In this document: one piece after another, positions 52,353-60,361 of the stretch
Position numbering within the stretch: the stretch's first letter is position 1
Layout of the letters: every line of letters begins with the position of its first letter
Assembly (NCBI RefSeq): GCF_003952485.1
Contig: NZ_CP034447.1
Span: forward strand, 1,984,001-2,048,000
Source of the DNA: Mesorhizobium sp. M1E.F.Ca.ET.045.02.1.1
GTDB taxonomy: Bacteria; Pseudomonadota; Alphaproteobacteria; Rhizobiales; Rhizobiaceae
DNA length: 64,000 bases
Reading direction: 5' to 3'
Translations under genes and position numbers: made by a program
The notes under the pieces: generated by a model
Told to the model about the DNA's origin: nothing
What the model saw: the letters and a program-made list of their open reading frames with translations, nothing else
The model's database searches: none

Positions 52353-52997
52353 TCACGACGCCCCGCCATTGGCGGCGATCGCCTTTTCGACGGCGGGCAG
52401 AATGCGCTCGACGATCACATCGACGCCCCTGGGGTTGGGATGCAGGCCGTCGTCTAGCTGCAGGTCGGGATGGCCGGCGACGCCGTCGAGGAAGAACGGA
52501 TAGAGCGGCACGTCGTATTTCGCGGTAAGCTTCGCATAGATGGCGTCGAAGGCTTTCTGGTATTCGGCGCCGAGATTTGGCGCGGCCCGCATGCCGGCCA
52601 GAAGCACCGGGATGTTGCGCTGCTTGAGCTTGGCCAGCATCGCGTCGAGGTTCTTTTCGGCAAGGTCGGGCGAAACGCCGCGCAGCATGTCGTTGGCGCC
52701 GAGCTCGAGGATGACGAGCCTGGTGCCGTCCGGCACCGACCAGTCGAGCCGTGCCAGTCCGCCGCTGGTGGTGTCGCCGGAGACGCCGGCATTGGCGACG
52801 GTGACGTCCAGGCCCTTCGCCTTCAGCGCCGCCTGCAGCCTGTCGGTGAAACCTGCCCCCGGGCCCAAGCCGAATCCCGCCGTCAGGCTGTCGCCGAAGC
52901 CGACGATCGTGAACGTGCCGGCATGCGCGGACGAAATGGCGCCGCAAACCGCAACGAAAAGGACGAGGGCTGCGGCAAATGTCTGTTTGAAAGCCAT
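52353..52997 (-). CDS. tesA: Arylesterase / acyl-CoA thioesterase I-like SGNH hydrolase
   Basis: This 214-residue periplasmic lipase-like enzyme has a signal peptide (FAAALVLFVAVCGAISSAHA), the catalytic Ser in FGDSLTAGFGLG, GANDMLRG (block III) and the Asp/His pair in DDGLHPNPRG. It hydrolyses esters or thioesters. It is divergent from the ABC ATPase gene, repeating the tesA / ybbA-ybbP layout of E. coli. Confidence 0.94.
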   Translation of the reverse strand: MAFKQTFAAALVLFVAVCGAISSAHAGTFTIVGFGDSLTAGFGLGPGAGFTDRLQAALKAKGLDVTVANAGVSGDTTSGGLARLDWSVPDGTRLVILELGANDMLRGVSPDLAEKNLDAMLAKLKQRNIPVLLAGMRAAPNLGAEYQKAFDAIYAKLTAKYDVPLYPFFLDGVAGHPDLQLDDGLHPNPRGVDVIVERILPAVEKAIAANGGAS

Positions 52998-53070
52998 GCG
53001 GCGAGCCCCATATGACCGGAACATTCGCGGGGAAGTCGTCCCCCTTTCCACCATATAGGACGCTTTCATT

Positions 53071-53769
53071 GTGACAGAAGCCGTCATCGCACTGAGGGAT
53101 GTCTCGCTGACGCTCGGCGAGGGCGCTTCCTCCGTCCACGTGCTGAAAGGCGTCAGCCTGGATGTGGCGGCGGGCGAGGCCACCGGCATCGTCGGCCCCT
53201 CGGGCTCCGGCAAGTCCACCCTGCTGATGGTCCTGGCCGGATTGGAAAGGGTCGACCAGGGTACGGTGCGAATCGCCGGCGAATTGCTCAACGGCAAAAG
53301 CGAGGACCAGATTGCATCGTTTCGGGGGCGAAACGTGGGCATTGTCTTCCAGTCCTTCCATCTCATCCCCAACATGACGGCGCTCGAAAACGTCGCGGTG
53401 CCGTTGGAGCTTGCCGGCCATGCCGATCCGTTCGGCGTGGCGGCGCGGGAGCTGGCGGCGGTGAGCCTGAGCGACCGTGTGACGCACTACCCTGGCGAGC
53501 TGTCCGGGGGCGAGCAGCAGCGCGTCGCGATCGCCAGGGCGCTGGCGCCCTCGCCGCGCATCCTCATTGCCGACGAGCCGACCGGCAATCTCGACCAGGC
53601 GACGGGAAAGCAGATCGCCGACCTTCTCTTCGCCAAGGCCGCCGAGCGCGCCATGACGCTGGTGCTGGTCACGCATGATCCGGCGCTCGCGGCCCGCTGC
53701 GCGCGCCAGGTGTCGATGCGCTCCGGCCGGATCGAGGATGCGCCAAGGTCCGTGAAGGTGCCGGCTTGA
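53071..53769 (+). CDS. ABC transporter ATP-binding protein, YbbA/LolD-like
   Basis: This 232-residue ATPase has Walker A GPSGSGKSTLL (residues 42-52), Q-loop, signature LSGGEQQRVAIARAL and Walker B ILIADEPTGNLD. It belongs to the MacB/LolD group that powers FtsX-type permeases. The start is GTG 53071 (no ATG fits the N-terminus). The stop overlaps the permease ATG by one base. Confidence 0.95.
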   Translation: MTEAVIALRDVSLTLGEGASSVHVLKGVSLDVAAGEATGIVGPSGSGKSTLLMVLAGLERVDQGTVRIAGELLNGKSEDQIASFRGRNVGIVFQSFHLIPNMTALENVAVPLELAGHADPFGVAARELAAVSLSDRVTHYPGELSGGEQQRVAIARALAPSPRILIADEPTGNLDQATGKQIADLLFAKAAERAMTLVLVTHDPALAARCARQVSMRSGRIEDAPRSVKVPA

Positions 53770-56312
53770 TGCCGCGCACATTGAAGCTCGCCGTCCGCTT
53801 CTCGCTGCGCGAGATGCGCGGCGGCCTGTCCGGCTTCATGATCTTCCTCGCCTGCATCGCGCTCGGCGTCGCGGCGATCGGCGGGGTCAATTCGGTGGCG
53901 CAGGCGATCACCGCCGGCGTCGCCAATCAGGGCCAGACGCTGCTCGGCGGCGATCTGCGCTTCCAGATCAACCAGCGCAGCGCTTCCAATGCCGAGCTCG
54001 GCTTCCTCGACAGTCTGGGCACGGTGTCCCTGAATTCGGGCATGCGCTCGATGGCGCGGCTCGAGGACGGCTCGGACCAGGCGCTGGTCGAGGCCAAGGC
54101 GGTCGATGACGGCTATCCGCTTTACGGCACACTGGAGACAGACCCGCCGCTGCCGAGAAAAGAGCTGTTCGGCGAGAGGTCCGGCATCTTCGGCGCCGCC
54201 GCCCCCGATCTGTTGTTCGATCGCCTCAATCTCCATATCGGCGACCGGCTGAAGCTTGGCAGCGCCACTTTCGAGCTGAGGGCCAGGCTGGTCAACGAGC
54301 CTGACGCGATCTCGGACGGCTTTGGCTTCGCGCCGCGGCTGATGATCTCGAGCGAAGGGCTTGCCGCGTCCGGACTGGTTCAGCCCGGCAGCCTGGTCGA
54401 GAACGCCTACAAGGTGCGGCTGCCCGACGGCGCGTCAGAGGCGCGGATCAAGGAAATCCAGGCCGAGGCGGCAAAGGAATTTCCGCAGGCCGGCTGGTCG
54501 ATCCGCACTCGCAGCAACGCCGCACCCGCGCTCTCGTCCAACATCGAGCGCTTCTCGCAGTTCCTGACCCTGGTCGGGCTGACCGCGCTGGTGGTCGGCG
54601 GCGTCGGCGTGGCGAATGCGGTGCGCGCCTATCTCGACGGCAAGCGCGGCGTCATCGCCACCTTCAAAAGCCTCGGCGCCTCCGGCGGTTTCGTCTTCAC
54701 TGTCTATCTCGTGCAGATCCTCTTGATTGCCGGCCTCGGCATCGTGCTCGGCCTGATCCTGGGCGCCGCGATGCCGTTCGTGGCGAGCACTCTTTTGCAA
54801 TCGGTCATTCCGGTGCCCGCGGAAGGCGGGTTCTACGCGAGCGCGCTCGCGCTCGCGGCGCTGTTCGGCCTGCTGGTGACGCTGGCCTTCGCGCTCCTGC
54901 CGCTCGGGCGAGCGCGCGACGTGCCGGCGACAGCGCTGTTTCGCGAGATGGGCTTTGAAAGCCGCGGCCTGCCACGTCTGCCTTATGCGGGCGCCGCACT
55001 CGCGATCGTGCTCGCGCTGGCGGCTTTGGCCATCCTTTCGGCCGACGATCGTCGCATCGCCTCGATCTTCGTCGGCGCCACGGTCTTCGCTTTCCTGGTG
55101 CTGCGGCTGGTGGCGGCGCTGGTGCAATGGGTAGCCAGCCGGAGCCCCCGCGTGCGGTTCGTGTCGCTTCGGCTCGCGCTTGGCAACATCCACCGTCCCG
55201 GCGCGCTGACGCCGTCGGTCGTGCTGTCGCTCGGGCTCGGCCTGACGCTGCTGGTGACGCTGGCGCTGATCGACGGGAATCTCAGACGGCAGATCTCAGG
55301 CAGCCTGCCGGAGCGGGCGCCCAACTTCTTCTTCGTCGACATCCAGGGCGGCGATGTCGATGCCTTCGCCGCCCTGGTCGGAAAGGAGGCGCCGCATGGG
55401 ACGCTGGTCAAGGTTCCGATGCTGCGCGGCCGGATCATGGCGCTCAACGGCATCGACGTCGACAAGGTGACGATCCCGGCGGAAGGCGCCTGGGTGCTGC
55501 GCGGCGACCGAGGGCTGACCTATGACGCCAAGCAGCCGGAAAACGCCACGCTGACTGAAGGCGCGTGGTGGCCGCAGAACTATTCCGGCGAGCCGCTGGT
55601 GTCGTTCTCCGCGGAGGAAGGCAAGGCGATCGGGCTGAAGCTCGGCGACACGGTCACCGTCAATGTGCTCGGCCGCAACGTGACGGCGAAGATCGCCAGT
55701 TTCCGCCAGGTCGAGTGGGAAACCATGGGCATCAATTTCGTCATGGTGTTCTCGCCCAACACGTTCGCCGGCGCGCCGCATGGCTGGCTGGCGACGCTGA
55801 CCGACAAAGGTGCCGCCACGGCCGACGATGCCCGGCTGCTCAACGCGGTCACCCGCGCCTTTCCGGCGGTGACGACGGTCCGGGTCAAGGACGCGCTCGA
55901 CATCGTCAACCGGCTGGTCGCGCAGTTGGGCACGGCGATCCGCGCCGCCGCCGGCGTGGCGCTGATCGCCTCGGTGCTGGTGCTCTCCGGCGCTTTGGCC
56001 GCCGGCAACCGGGCGCGCATCCACGACGCCGTGGTGCTGAAGACGCTCGGCGCAACGCGGAAAACGCTGATCGCCGCCTTCTCGCTGGAATATATGCTGA
56101 TCGGCCTTGCGACGGCGCTGTTCGCGCTGGCCGCCGGCGGCGTCGCGGCATGGTTCGTCGTCGCGCATATCATGACGCTGCCGTCGCACTTCATGCCGCA
56201 AGTGGCGGTGGCGACGATCCTCGTCTCGCTGGCGGTCACCGTCGGCATCGGCCTCGCCGGCACCTGGCGGGTGCTCGGCCACAAGGCGGCGCCGGTGTTG
56301 CGCAACCTCTGA
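53769..56312 (+). CDS. ABC transporter permease with two FtsX domains, YbbP-like
   Basis: This 847-residue membrane protein has an N-terminal helix (GGLSGFMIFLACIALGVAAIGGVNSVAQAI), a periplasmic part, helices of a first FtsX domain (about 255-430), a second region and a C-terminal FtsX domain (about 720-845, VALIASVLVLSGALAAGNRARIHDAVVLKTLGATRKTL). It matches YbbP-type permeases of unknown substrate paired with YbbA ATPases. ATG 53769 (TGATG with the ATPase stop) is preferred to a TTG one codon earlier. Confidence 0.95.
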   Translation: MPRTLKLAVRFSLREMRGGLSGFMIFLACIALGVAAIGGVNSVAQAITAGVANQGQTLLGGDLRFQINQRSASNAELGFLDSLGTVSLNSGMRSMARLEDGSDQALVEAKAVDDGYPLYGTLETDPPLPRKELFGERSGIFGAAAPDLLFDRLNLHIGDRLKLGSATFELRARLVNEPDAISDGFGFAPRLMISSEGLAASGLVQPGSLVENAYKVRLPDGASEARIKEIQAEAAKEFPQAGWSIRTRSNAAPALSSNIERFSQFLTLVGLTALVVGGVGVANAVRAYLDGKRGVIATFKSLGASGGFVFTVYLVQILLIAGLGIVLGLILGAAMPFVASTLLQSVIPVPAEGGFYASALALAALFGLLVTLAFALLPLGRARDVPATALFREMGFESRGLPRLPYAGAALAIVLALAALAILSADDRRIASIFVGATVFAFLVLRLVAALVQWVASRSPRVRFVSLRLALGNIHRPGALTPSVVLSLGLGLTLLVTLALIDGNLRRQISGSLPERAPNFFFVDIQGGDVDAFAALVGKEAPHGTLVKVPMLRGRIMALNGIDVDKVTIPAEGAWVLRGDRGLTYDAKQPENATLTEGAWWPQNYSGEPLVSFSAEEGKAIGLKLGDTVTVNVLGRNVTAKIASFRQVEWETMGINFVMVFSPNTFAGAPHGWLATLTDKGAATADDARLLNAVTRAFPAVTTVRVKDALDIVNRLVAQLGTAIRAAAGVALIASVLVLSGALAAGNRARIHDAVVLKTLGATRKTLIAAFSLEYMLIGLATALFALAAGGVAAWFVVAHIMTLPSHFMPQVAVATILVSLAVTVGIGLAGTWRVLGHKAAPVLRNL

Positions 56313-56367
56313 TACCGCGCCCTGAAGATCGACCCTCGCGTTAAATCTTCGTAACAATGCCGCGCGG

Positions 56368-56390
56368 AAGGGCCGGAAACCGGCCTTTTG
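56368..56390 (+). terminator. Terminator after the FtsX-type permease gene
   Basis: GGCCGG AAA CCGGCC followed by TTTT, 56 bp after the permease stop. Confidence 0.8.
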
Positions 56391-56439
56391 CCTTCTCACG
56401 CGGCGTTGCACGCGGTTACCGTCTTGTTCTTGACGTCAA

Positions 56440-56568
56440 GAACCATCATATTTTGCGCAGGCATGCTGGAGCCCCTGCCAGCGGCGCCTGGTCCAAAGGG
56501 GTCACTTCCAAAGTGGTCATTCCAGGGGACCTGTCACCGGACGGGGCAGAAGCAACAGAGGATTTTCA
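56440..56568 (+). ncRNA. Structured 5' leader of the Bax-inhibitor-1 gene (candidate ybhL leader)
   Basis: Between a terminator and the YbhL-like ATG several nested stems can form: GCAGG (56457-56461) with CCTGC (56474-56478), GGTCC (56490-56494) with GGACC (56527-56531), and inside it CACTT (56503-56507) with AAGTG (56511-56515). A conserved ybhL leader RNA motif is known upstream of such genes in alphaproteobacteria; the match is by context and folding only, not by covariance search. Confidence 0.5.
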
Positions 56569-57309
56569 ATGGCTGATCCCATTCGCAACTACCAGACGTC
56601 CGCCGCCCCCGGCGCGCGCGTCGATATCGATCAGGGCCTCAGGGCCTATATGATCAAAGTCTACAACCTGATGGGGCTTGGCCTGCTCATCACCGGCCTT
56701 GCCGCCTGGGGCGCGTTCCAGCTCGCCGTCACGGGCGATGGCCAACTGACCGCCTTCGGCCAGCTCATCTACGCAAGTGCGTTCCGCTGGGTCGTCATCC
56801 TGGCGCCTCTGGCTGCCGTGATGTTCCTGTCGTTCAGGATCCAGTCGATGAGCGTGGCGGCGGCGCAGACCACGTTCTGGGTCTATGCCGGCCTTGTCGG
56901 CCTGTCGCTGTCGACGATCTTCCTCGTCTACACCGGCACCAGCATCACCCAGACCTTCTTCGCCACGGCCGCAGCCTTCGGCGCCCTGTCGCTCTATGGT
57001 TACACGACCAGGCGCGACCTGACGCCCGTCGGCTCGTTCCTGATCATGGGCGTGATCGGCCTGCTGATCGCCATGGTCATCAACATCTTCCTGGCGTCTT
57101 CGGCGCTTGCCTTCGCCATCTCGGCGATCGGCGTGCTGGTGTTCGCGGGCCTGACCGCCTACGACACGCAGAAGATCAAGGAGATGTATTTCGAGGGTGA
57201 TGTCGCGGACGTTGCCGGCCGCAAGGCGATCATGGGCGCCCTGCAGCTCTATCTCGACTTCATCAACCTGTTCATGTTCCTGCTGCAGTTCATGGGCGAC
57301 CGCCGCTAA
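56569..57309 (+). CDS. Bax inhibitor-1 / YccA-YbhL family membrane protein
   Basis: This 246-residue protein has seven membrane helices and the family-typical YNLMGLGLLITGLAAWGAFQ start and AYDTQKIKEMYFEGD near the end, with acidic residues that act as pH/calcium sensor in the family. The bacterial role is ill-defined (calcium leak or FtsH regulation). It is monocistronic: terminators lie on both sides. Confidence 0.95.
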   Translation: MADPIRNYQTSAAPGARVDIDQGLRAYMIKVYNLMGLGLLITGLAAWGAFQLAVTGDGQLTAFGQLIYASAFRWVVILAPLAAVMFLSFRIQSMSVAAAQTTFWVYAGLVGLSLSTIFLVYTGTSITQTFFATAAAFGALSLYGYTTRRDLTPVGSFLIMGVIGLLIAMVINIFLASSALAFAISAIGVLVFAGLTAYDTQKIKEMYFEGDVADVAGRKAIMGALQLYLDFINLFMFLLQFMGDRR

Positions 57310-57345
57310 GACGGGCTCACGGTCCGGCTGGACCATAGACTTCGG

Positions 57346-57373
57346 AAAGGGCGGCCCAACGGCCGCCCTTTCC
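57346..57373 (+). terminator. Rho-independent terminator after the Bax-inhibitor-1 gene
   Basis: AAAGGGCGGCC CAAC GGCCGCCCTTT followed by CCTTTTG: an 11-bp perfect stem with a four-base loop. Confidence 0.92.
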
Positions 57374-57425
57374 TTTTGTGTGTTCCTCTGCTGTTATCGA
57401 GGCAGGAAAGTGATTTGCACAAATT

Positions 57426-58004
57426 ATGAGCAGTATTTCAATCAGAGCCGCGACCGCGGCAGACCTCGACCGAATCACCGAAATCTATGCCGACGCGGTC
57501 TCTCACGGCACGGCGAGCTACGAACTGGAGCCGCCCAGCCGCGCCGAAATGGGCAATCGATTCGACAGCTTAGCGGCGGGCAGCTTTCCCTATCTCGCGG
57601 CGGAGAAGGATGGCTCGGTGCTCGGCTATGCCTATGCCGGACCGTTCCGGCCGCGGCCCGCCTATCGCTTTGTCGTCGAGGACTCGGTCTATGTCGCGCC
57701 CGAGGCCAAGGGGCAGGGTGTCGGCTTCCTGCTGATGCAGGCGCTGATCGAGGCGGCTCGCCTGGCCGGCTTTCGCCAGATCATCGCGGTGATCGGCGAC
57801 GGCCATGCCGACAGCGCTTCCGTGCGGCTGCATGAGAAGCTTGGCTTCCGTCATTCCGGGCGCCTGGAAGGGTCGGGCTACAAGCACGGGCGCTGGCTGG
57901 ACACGGTGTTCATGCAACTGCCGCTCAATGGCGGCGCAGAGCTGCCTCCGGATCCGGAGGCGCTGCCCGAGCGGAAATTCCGGGAGGGGCTCAAGGGGAA
58001 CTGA
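57426..58004 (+). CDS. GNAT acetyltransferase, phosphinothricin acetyltransferase-like
   Basis: This 192-residue enzyme has IRAATAADLDRITEIYADAVSHGTASYELEPPSRAEM, VEDSVYVAPEAKGQGVGFLLMQALIEAARLAGFRQIIAVIGDGHADSASVRLHEKLGFRHSGRLEGSGYKHGRWLDTVFMQ, the pattern of PAT-type N-acetyltransferases (PPT, methionine sulfoximine or related). The stop codon coincides with the start of an inverted simple-repeat array. Confidence 0.93.
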   Translation: MSSISIRAATAADLDRITEIYADAVSHGTASYELEPPSRAEMGNRFDSLAAGSFPYLAAEKDGSVLGYAYAGPFRPRPAYRFVVEDSVYVAPEAKGQGVGFLLMQALIEAARLAGFRQIIAVIGDGHADSASVRLHEKLGFRHSGRLEGSGYKHGRWLDTVFMQLPLNGGAELPPDPEALPERKFREGLKGN

Positions 58005-58156
58005 AGAATTGAGGAATTGAGGAACTGAAGAACAAAAGAAGGCGACGGTTACACCGGGCGCGCCAAGCGCCTTATTCTTCAACTCGTCATTCCTCAGTTC
58101 TTCAATTCTTCAGTTCTTCAGTTCTTCAGTTCCTCAATTCCAGTTCTTCAATTCCC
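58001..58156. repeat. Inverted array of short tandem repeats
   Basis: Left arm 58001-58033 holds GAAGAATTGAGGAA-type units; right arm 58074-58156 holds TTCTTCAATTCTTCAGTT-type units many times. The arms are complementary and can fold into a long hairpin over ~40 bp of spacer between convergent genes. Confidence 0.8.
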
Positions 58157-58159
58157 AAC

Positions 58160-58546
58160 TCAGGCCTGCACCAGTTTCAGCTTGGGATCGAACACGCCGA
58201 GCACGCGGCCGAGTTCCTGGCCGCGCTTCAGGATGCGTCCGCCGGCGGCGATGACGGCGAAGGCGCCTTGCCGGCGCGCCAGCTTCGGGTCCTTGACGAT
58301 CTGGAACAGCGGCACCTCGCTGGCGCGGCGGAAGACCGAAAACACAGCGCGATCAGAGAGATGATCGATCGCATAGTCGCGCCATTCGTTGGCCGCCACC
58401 ATGCGTCCATAGAGCCTCAGGATCTGGTCGAGTTCGCGCCGGTCAAAGCGTACCGGCTGATCGAGGCGTTCGCGCCGCGCCTCGTGTAGCGGGATCAATA
58501 TTCCGGATGCTTCCCCATCCTCCATCCCGCTGCTGTGATCGGTCAT
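58160..58546 (-). CDS. DUF2794 domain protein
   Basis: This 128-residue protein (VRFDRRELDQILRLYGRMVAANEWRDYAIDHLSDRAVFSVFRRASEVPLFQIVKDPKLARRQGAFAVIAAGGRILKRGQELGRVLGVFDPKLKLV) belongs to DUF2794, almost confined to Alphaproteobacteria and of unknown function. The first ~25 residues vary. Start at ATG 58546. Confidence 0.92.
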   Translation of the reverse strand: MTDHSSGMEDGEASGILIPLHEARRERLDQPVRFDRRELDQILRLYGRMVAANEWRDYAIDHLSDRAVFSVFRRASEVPLFQIVKDPKLARRQGAFAVIAAGGRILKRGQELGRVLGVFDPKLKLVQA

Positions 58547-58929
58547 GCGTCAATCCTTCGATTGAATCGTGCGCCAGCCAAGGTTCGCGCTTTCGCGGTC
58601 GAATTGCAAGGGCCGGCGAAGCACGCGGAGCGTCGCGCGGTTTCCGAAAGGTCCAGTCACGTTTGCGAAACGTGTGTTGTCATTGGTGATGCTTCGCCAC
58701 ATTGTCGCCACAAATTATCCGCGCTCATGCCCCAATGTCCAACGAGTTTACCGGCGTTGCCTGAGACGGTTCGGTCCGGCACCGGCTCGTAAACCCCAAG
58801 CCCCCCGCCCACGGGTCAGCGTCGGATCGAACCAACCTCGGTTTTTCCTTGGAAAAATCAGGTGCGACGATCCCAAAACCTGAATGACCGGCGTCAGAAG
58901 CAAGCTGACGCCGGTTTTTTAATGGCTGG
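58547..58929 (+). other. Intergenic region with a strong plus-strand terminator
   Basis: About 380 bp. A small frame at 58689-58883 (64 codons, basic) shows no known domain. The terminator at 58885-58921 implies a transcript in this region, perhaps a small RNA. The part next to 58546 should hold the DUF2794 promoter. Confidence 0.45.
58885..58921 (+). terminator. Strong rho-independent terminator without an annotated upstream gene
   Basis: ACCGGCGTCAG AAGCA and CTGACGCCGGT form an 11-bp stem followed by T6 on the plus strand. Confidence 0.88.
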
Positions 58930-59068
58930 AGCGCCCCCTTCTCCCCTTGTGGGAGAAGGTGGATCGGCGCGCAGCGCCGAGACGGATGAGGGGTGCTCCA
59001 GGGAACGCCGACGTCTCACTCCGCTGGAACACCCCTCATCCGTCGCCTTCGGCGACACCTTCTCCCAC

Positions 59069-59073
59069 AAGGG
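59069..59073 (+). other. Target-site duplication, left copy
   Basis: AAGGG directly before the left inverted repeat; the same five bases follow the right end at 60344-60348. Confidence 0.85.
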
Positions 59074-60343
59074 TGTTTGGACCGGGGACATCGCGAACAG
59101 GTGTGCGAAGACATCGCGAACAGTTTTGCGCGTTTTGCGCGAGGGGGTTCGGGATGCCATTCGAGGCCAGAAGCGTGATGAGCCAGAAAGAAGAGTTCGT
59201 GAGATTGGCGCTGGCGCCTGGCGCCAATGTGAGCGCGTTGTGCCGGCGCTTCGGCATTGGCCGGACCTGTGGCCACAAGTTGCTTTCGCGCTATCGGATG
59301 GAAGGGGCGGCCGGCCTGGCGGAGCAGTCTCGGCGACCACTGTCGAGCCCGGCACGCAGCGCGCCGGAGGTGGAGGCGGCAGCCGTTTCGGTGCGTGTGG
59401 CGCATCCAGCCTGGGGTGGGCGCAAGATCGCGCGGGTGCTTGCCCGCGAAGGCATCGGCACGCCGGCGGCCTCGACGGTCACCGGCATCCTGCGCCGCAA
59501 CGGTATCGAGCTGGGGGCTTTGGGCGGCGGAGCCCAGCCTTTCATTCGCTTCGAGCATGCCGCCCCCAACCACCTGTGGCAGATGGACTTCAAGGGCCAC
59601 GTTGCCTTGCGCGCCGGCCGGCTGCATCCGCTTACCGTGCTCGACGACCATTCGCGCTTCTCGATCGCGCTGTCGGCCTGCGCCGACCAGACCACCGAAA
59701 CCGTAAAAGCCCGGCTGATCGCCGCCTTCCGTCGCTATGGCCTGCCGTGGCGCATCGCCACAGACAATGGTCCGCCTTGGGGCGATGGCGGCCGCAACGA
59801 CTTCACCTTGCTCACCGTCTGGCTGATCGAGATTGGCATCGCCGTCAGCCACTCCAGGCCTTGCCATCCGCAGACGCTCGGCAAGGACGAGCGCTTCCAT
59901 CGTTCGCTCAAGGCCGAGGCATTGCAGGGACCGCCCTTCGCCAATCTCGCCGAGGCTCAGGATGCATTCGACCAGTGGCGCCACGTCTACAACGCCCAGC
60001 GTCCCCACGATGCCTTGGGCGGCGGCGTGCCGCTCGATCGCTACCAGGCCTCGCCGCGCCAGTATCGCGAAACAGTCGAGCCGTTCGAATATGCCAAGGA
60101 CGATCTCATCCGCCGCGTTCAGCAGCACGGCTTCGTCTCCATTCTCGGCCGAACCATACGCTTGTGCCGGGCCTTCGCCGGAAAGTCCGTCGCTTTCCGC
60201 CCCACCGCCACCGACGGCGTCTTCGACGCCTGGTTCAGACATCAGAAAATAGAAACCATCGACCTCAATGCCCTCGCCCGATAGCATGCAAAACTGTTCG
60301 CGATGTCTTCGCACACCTGTTCGCGATGTCCCCGGTCCAAACA
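59074..60343 (+). mobile_element. IS481-family insertion sequence, intact
   Basis: A 1270-bp element with perfect 56-bp terminal inverted repeats (59074-59129 and 60288-60343) starting TGTTTGGACC. Each end contains GACATCGCGAACAG twice, possible transposase sites. It encodes one full-length DDE transposase and is flanked by AAGGG on both sides. Perfect ends and duplication point to a recent insertion. Confidence 0.95.
59154..60284 (+). CDS. IS481 family transposase
   Basis: This 376-residue DDE transposase has an N-terminal helix-turn-helix (VSALCRRFGIGRTCGHKLLSRY, residues 26-47) and an integrase-core domain with catalytic D145 (LWQMDFKGHV), D204 (IATDNGPPWG) and E246 (GKDERFHRSL). ATG 59154 lies inside the element; a longer frame reaching 58947 would run through the left inverted repeat and the host repeat and is not used. 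A second Met eight codons in is also possible. Confidence 0.95.
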   Translation: MPFEARSVMSQKEEFVRLALAPGANVSALCRRFGIGRTCGHKLLSRYRMEGAAGLAEQSRRPLSSPARSAPEVEAAAVSVRVAHPAWGGRKIARVLAREGIGTPAASTVTGILRRNGIELGALGGGAQPFIRFEHAAPNHLWQMDFKGHVALRAGRLHPLTVLDDHSRFSIALSACADQTTETVKARLIAAFRRYGLPWRIATDNGPPWGDGGRNDFTLLTVWLIEIGIAVSHSRPCHPQTLGKDERFHRSLKAEALQGPPFANLAEAQDAFDQWRHVYNAQRPHDALGGGVPLDRYQASPRQYRETVEPFEYAKDDLIRRVQQHGFVSILGRTIRLCRAFAGKSVAFRPTATDGVFDAWFRHQKIETIDLNALAR

Positions 60344-60361
60344 AAGGGGAGAAGGGGGCAA

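Larger units (their letters stand above)
58930..60357. repeat. Mosaic inverted repeat, family B copy 5, split by an insertion sequence
   Basis: The left part (to 59073) carries module CGGCGCGCAGCGCCG and the core; the end of the right arm, GGGGAGAAGGGGG, resumes at 60344 after the IS. Joining the two and removing one AAGGG rebuilds an ordinary family B element. Confidence 0.9.

Noticed and set aside
58947..59153. N-terminal extension of the IS481 transposase to 445 residues
   Set aside because: The added part crosses the left inverted repeat and the host mosaic repeat, so it depends on the insertion site.
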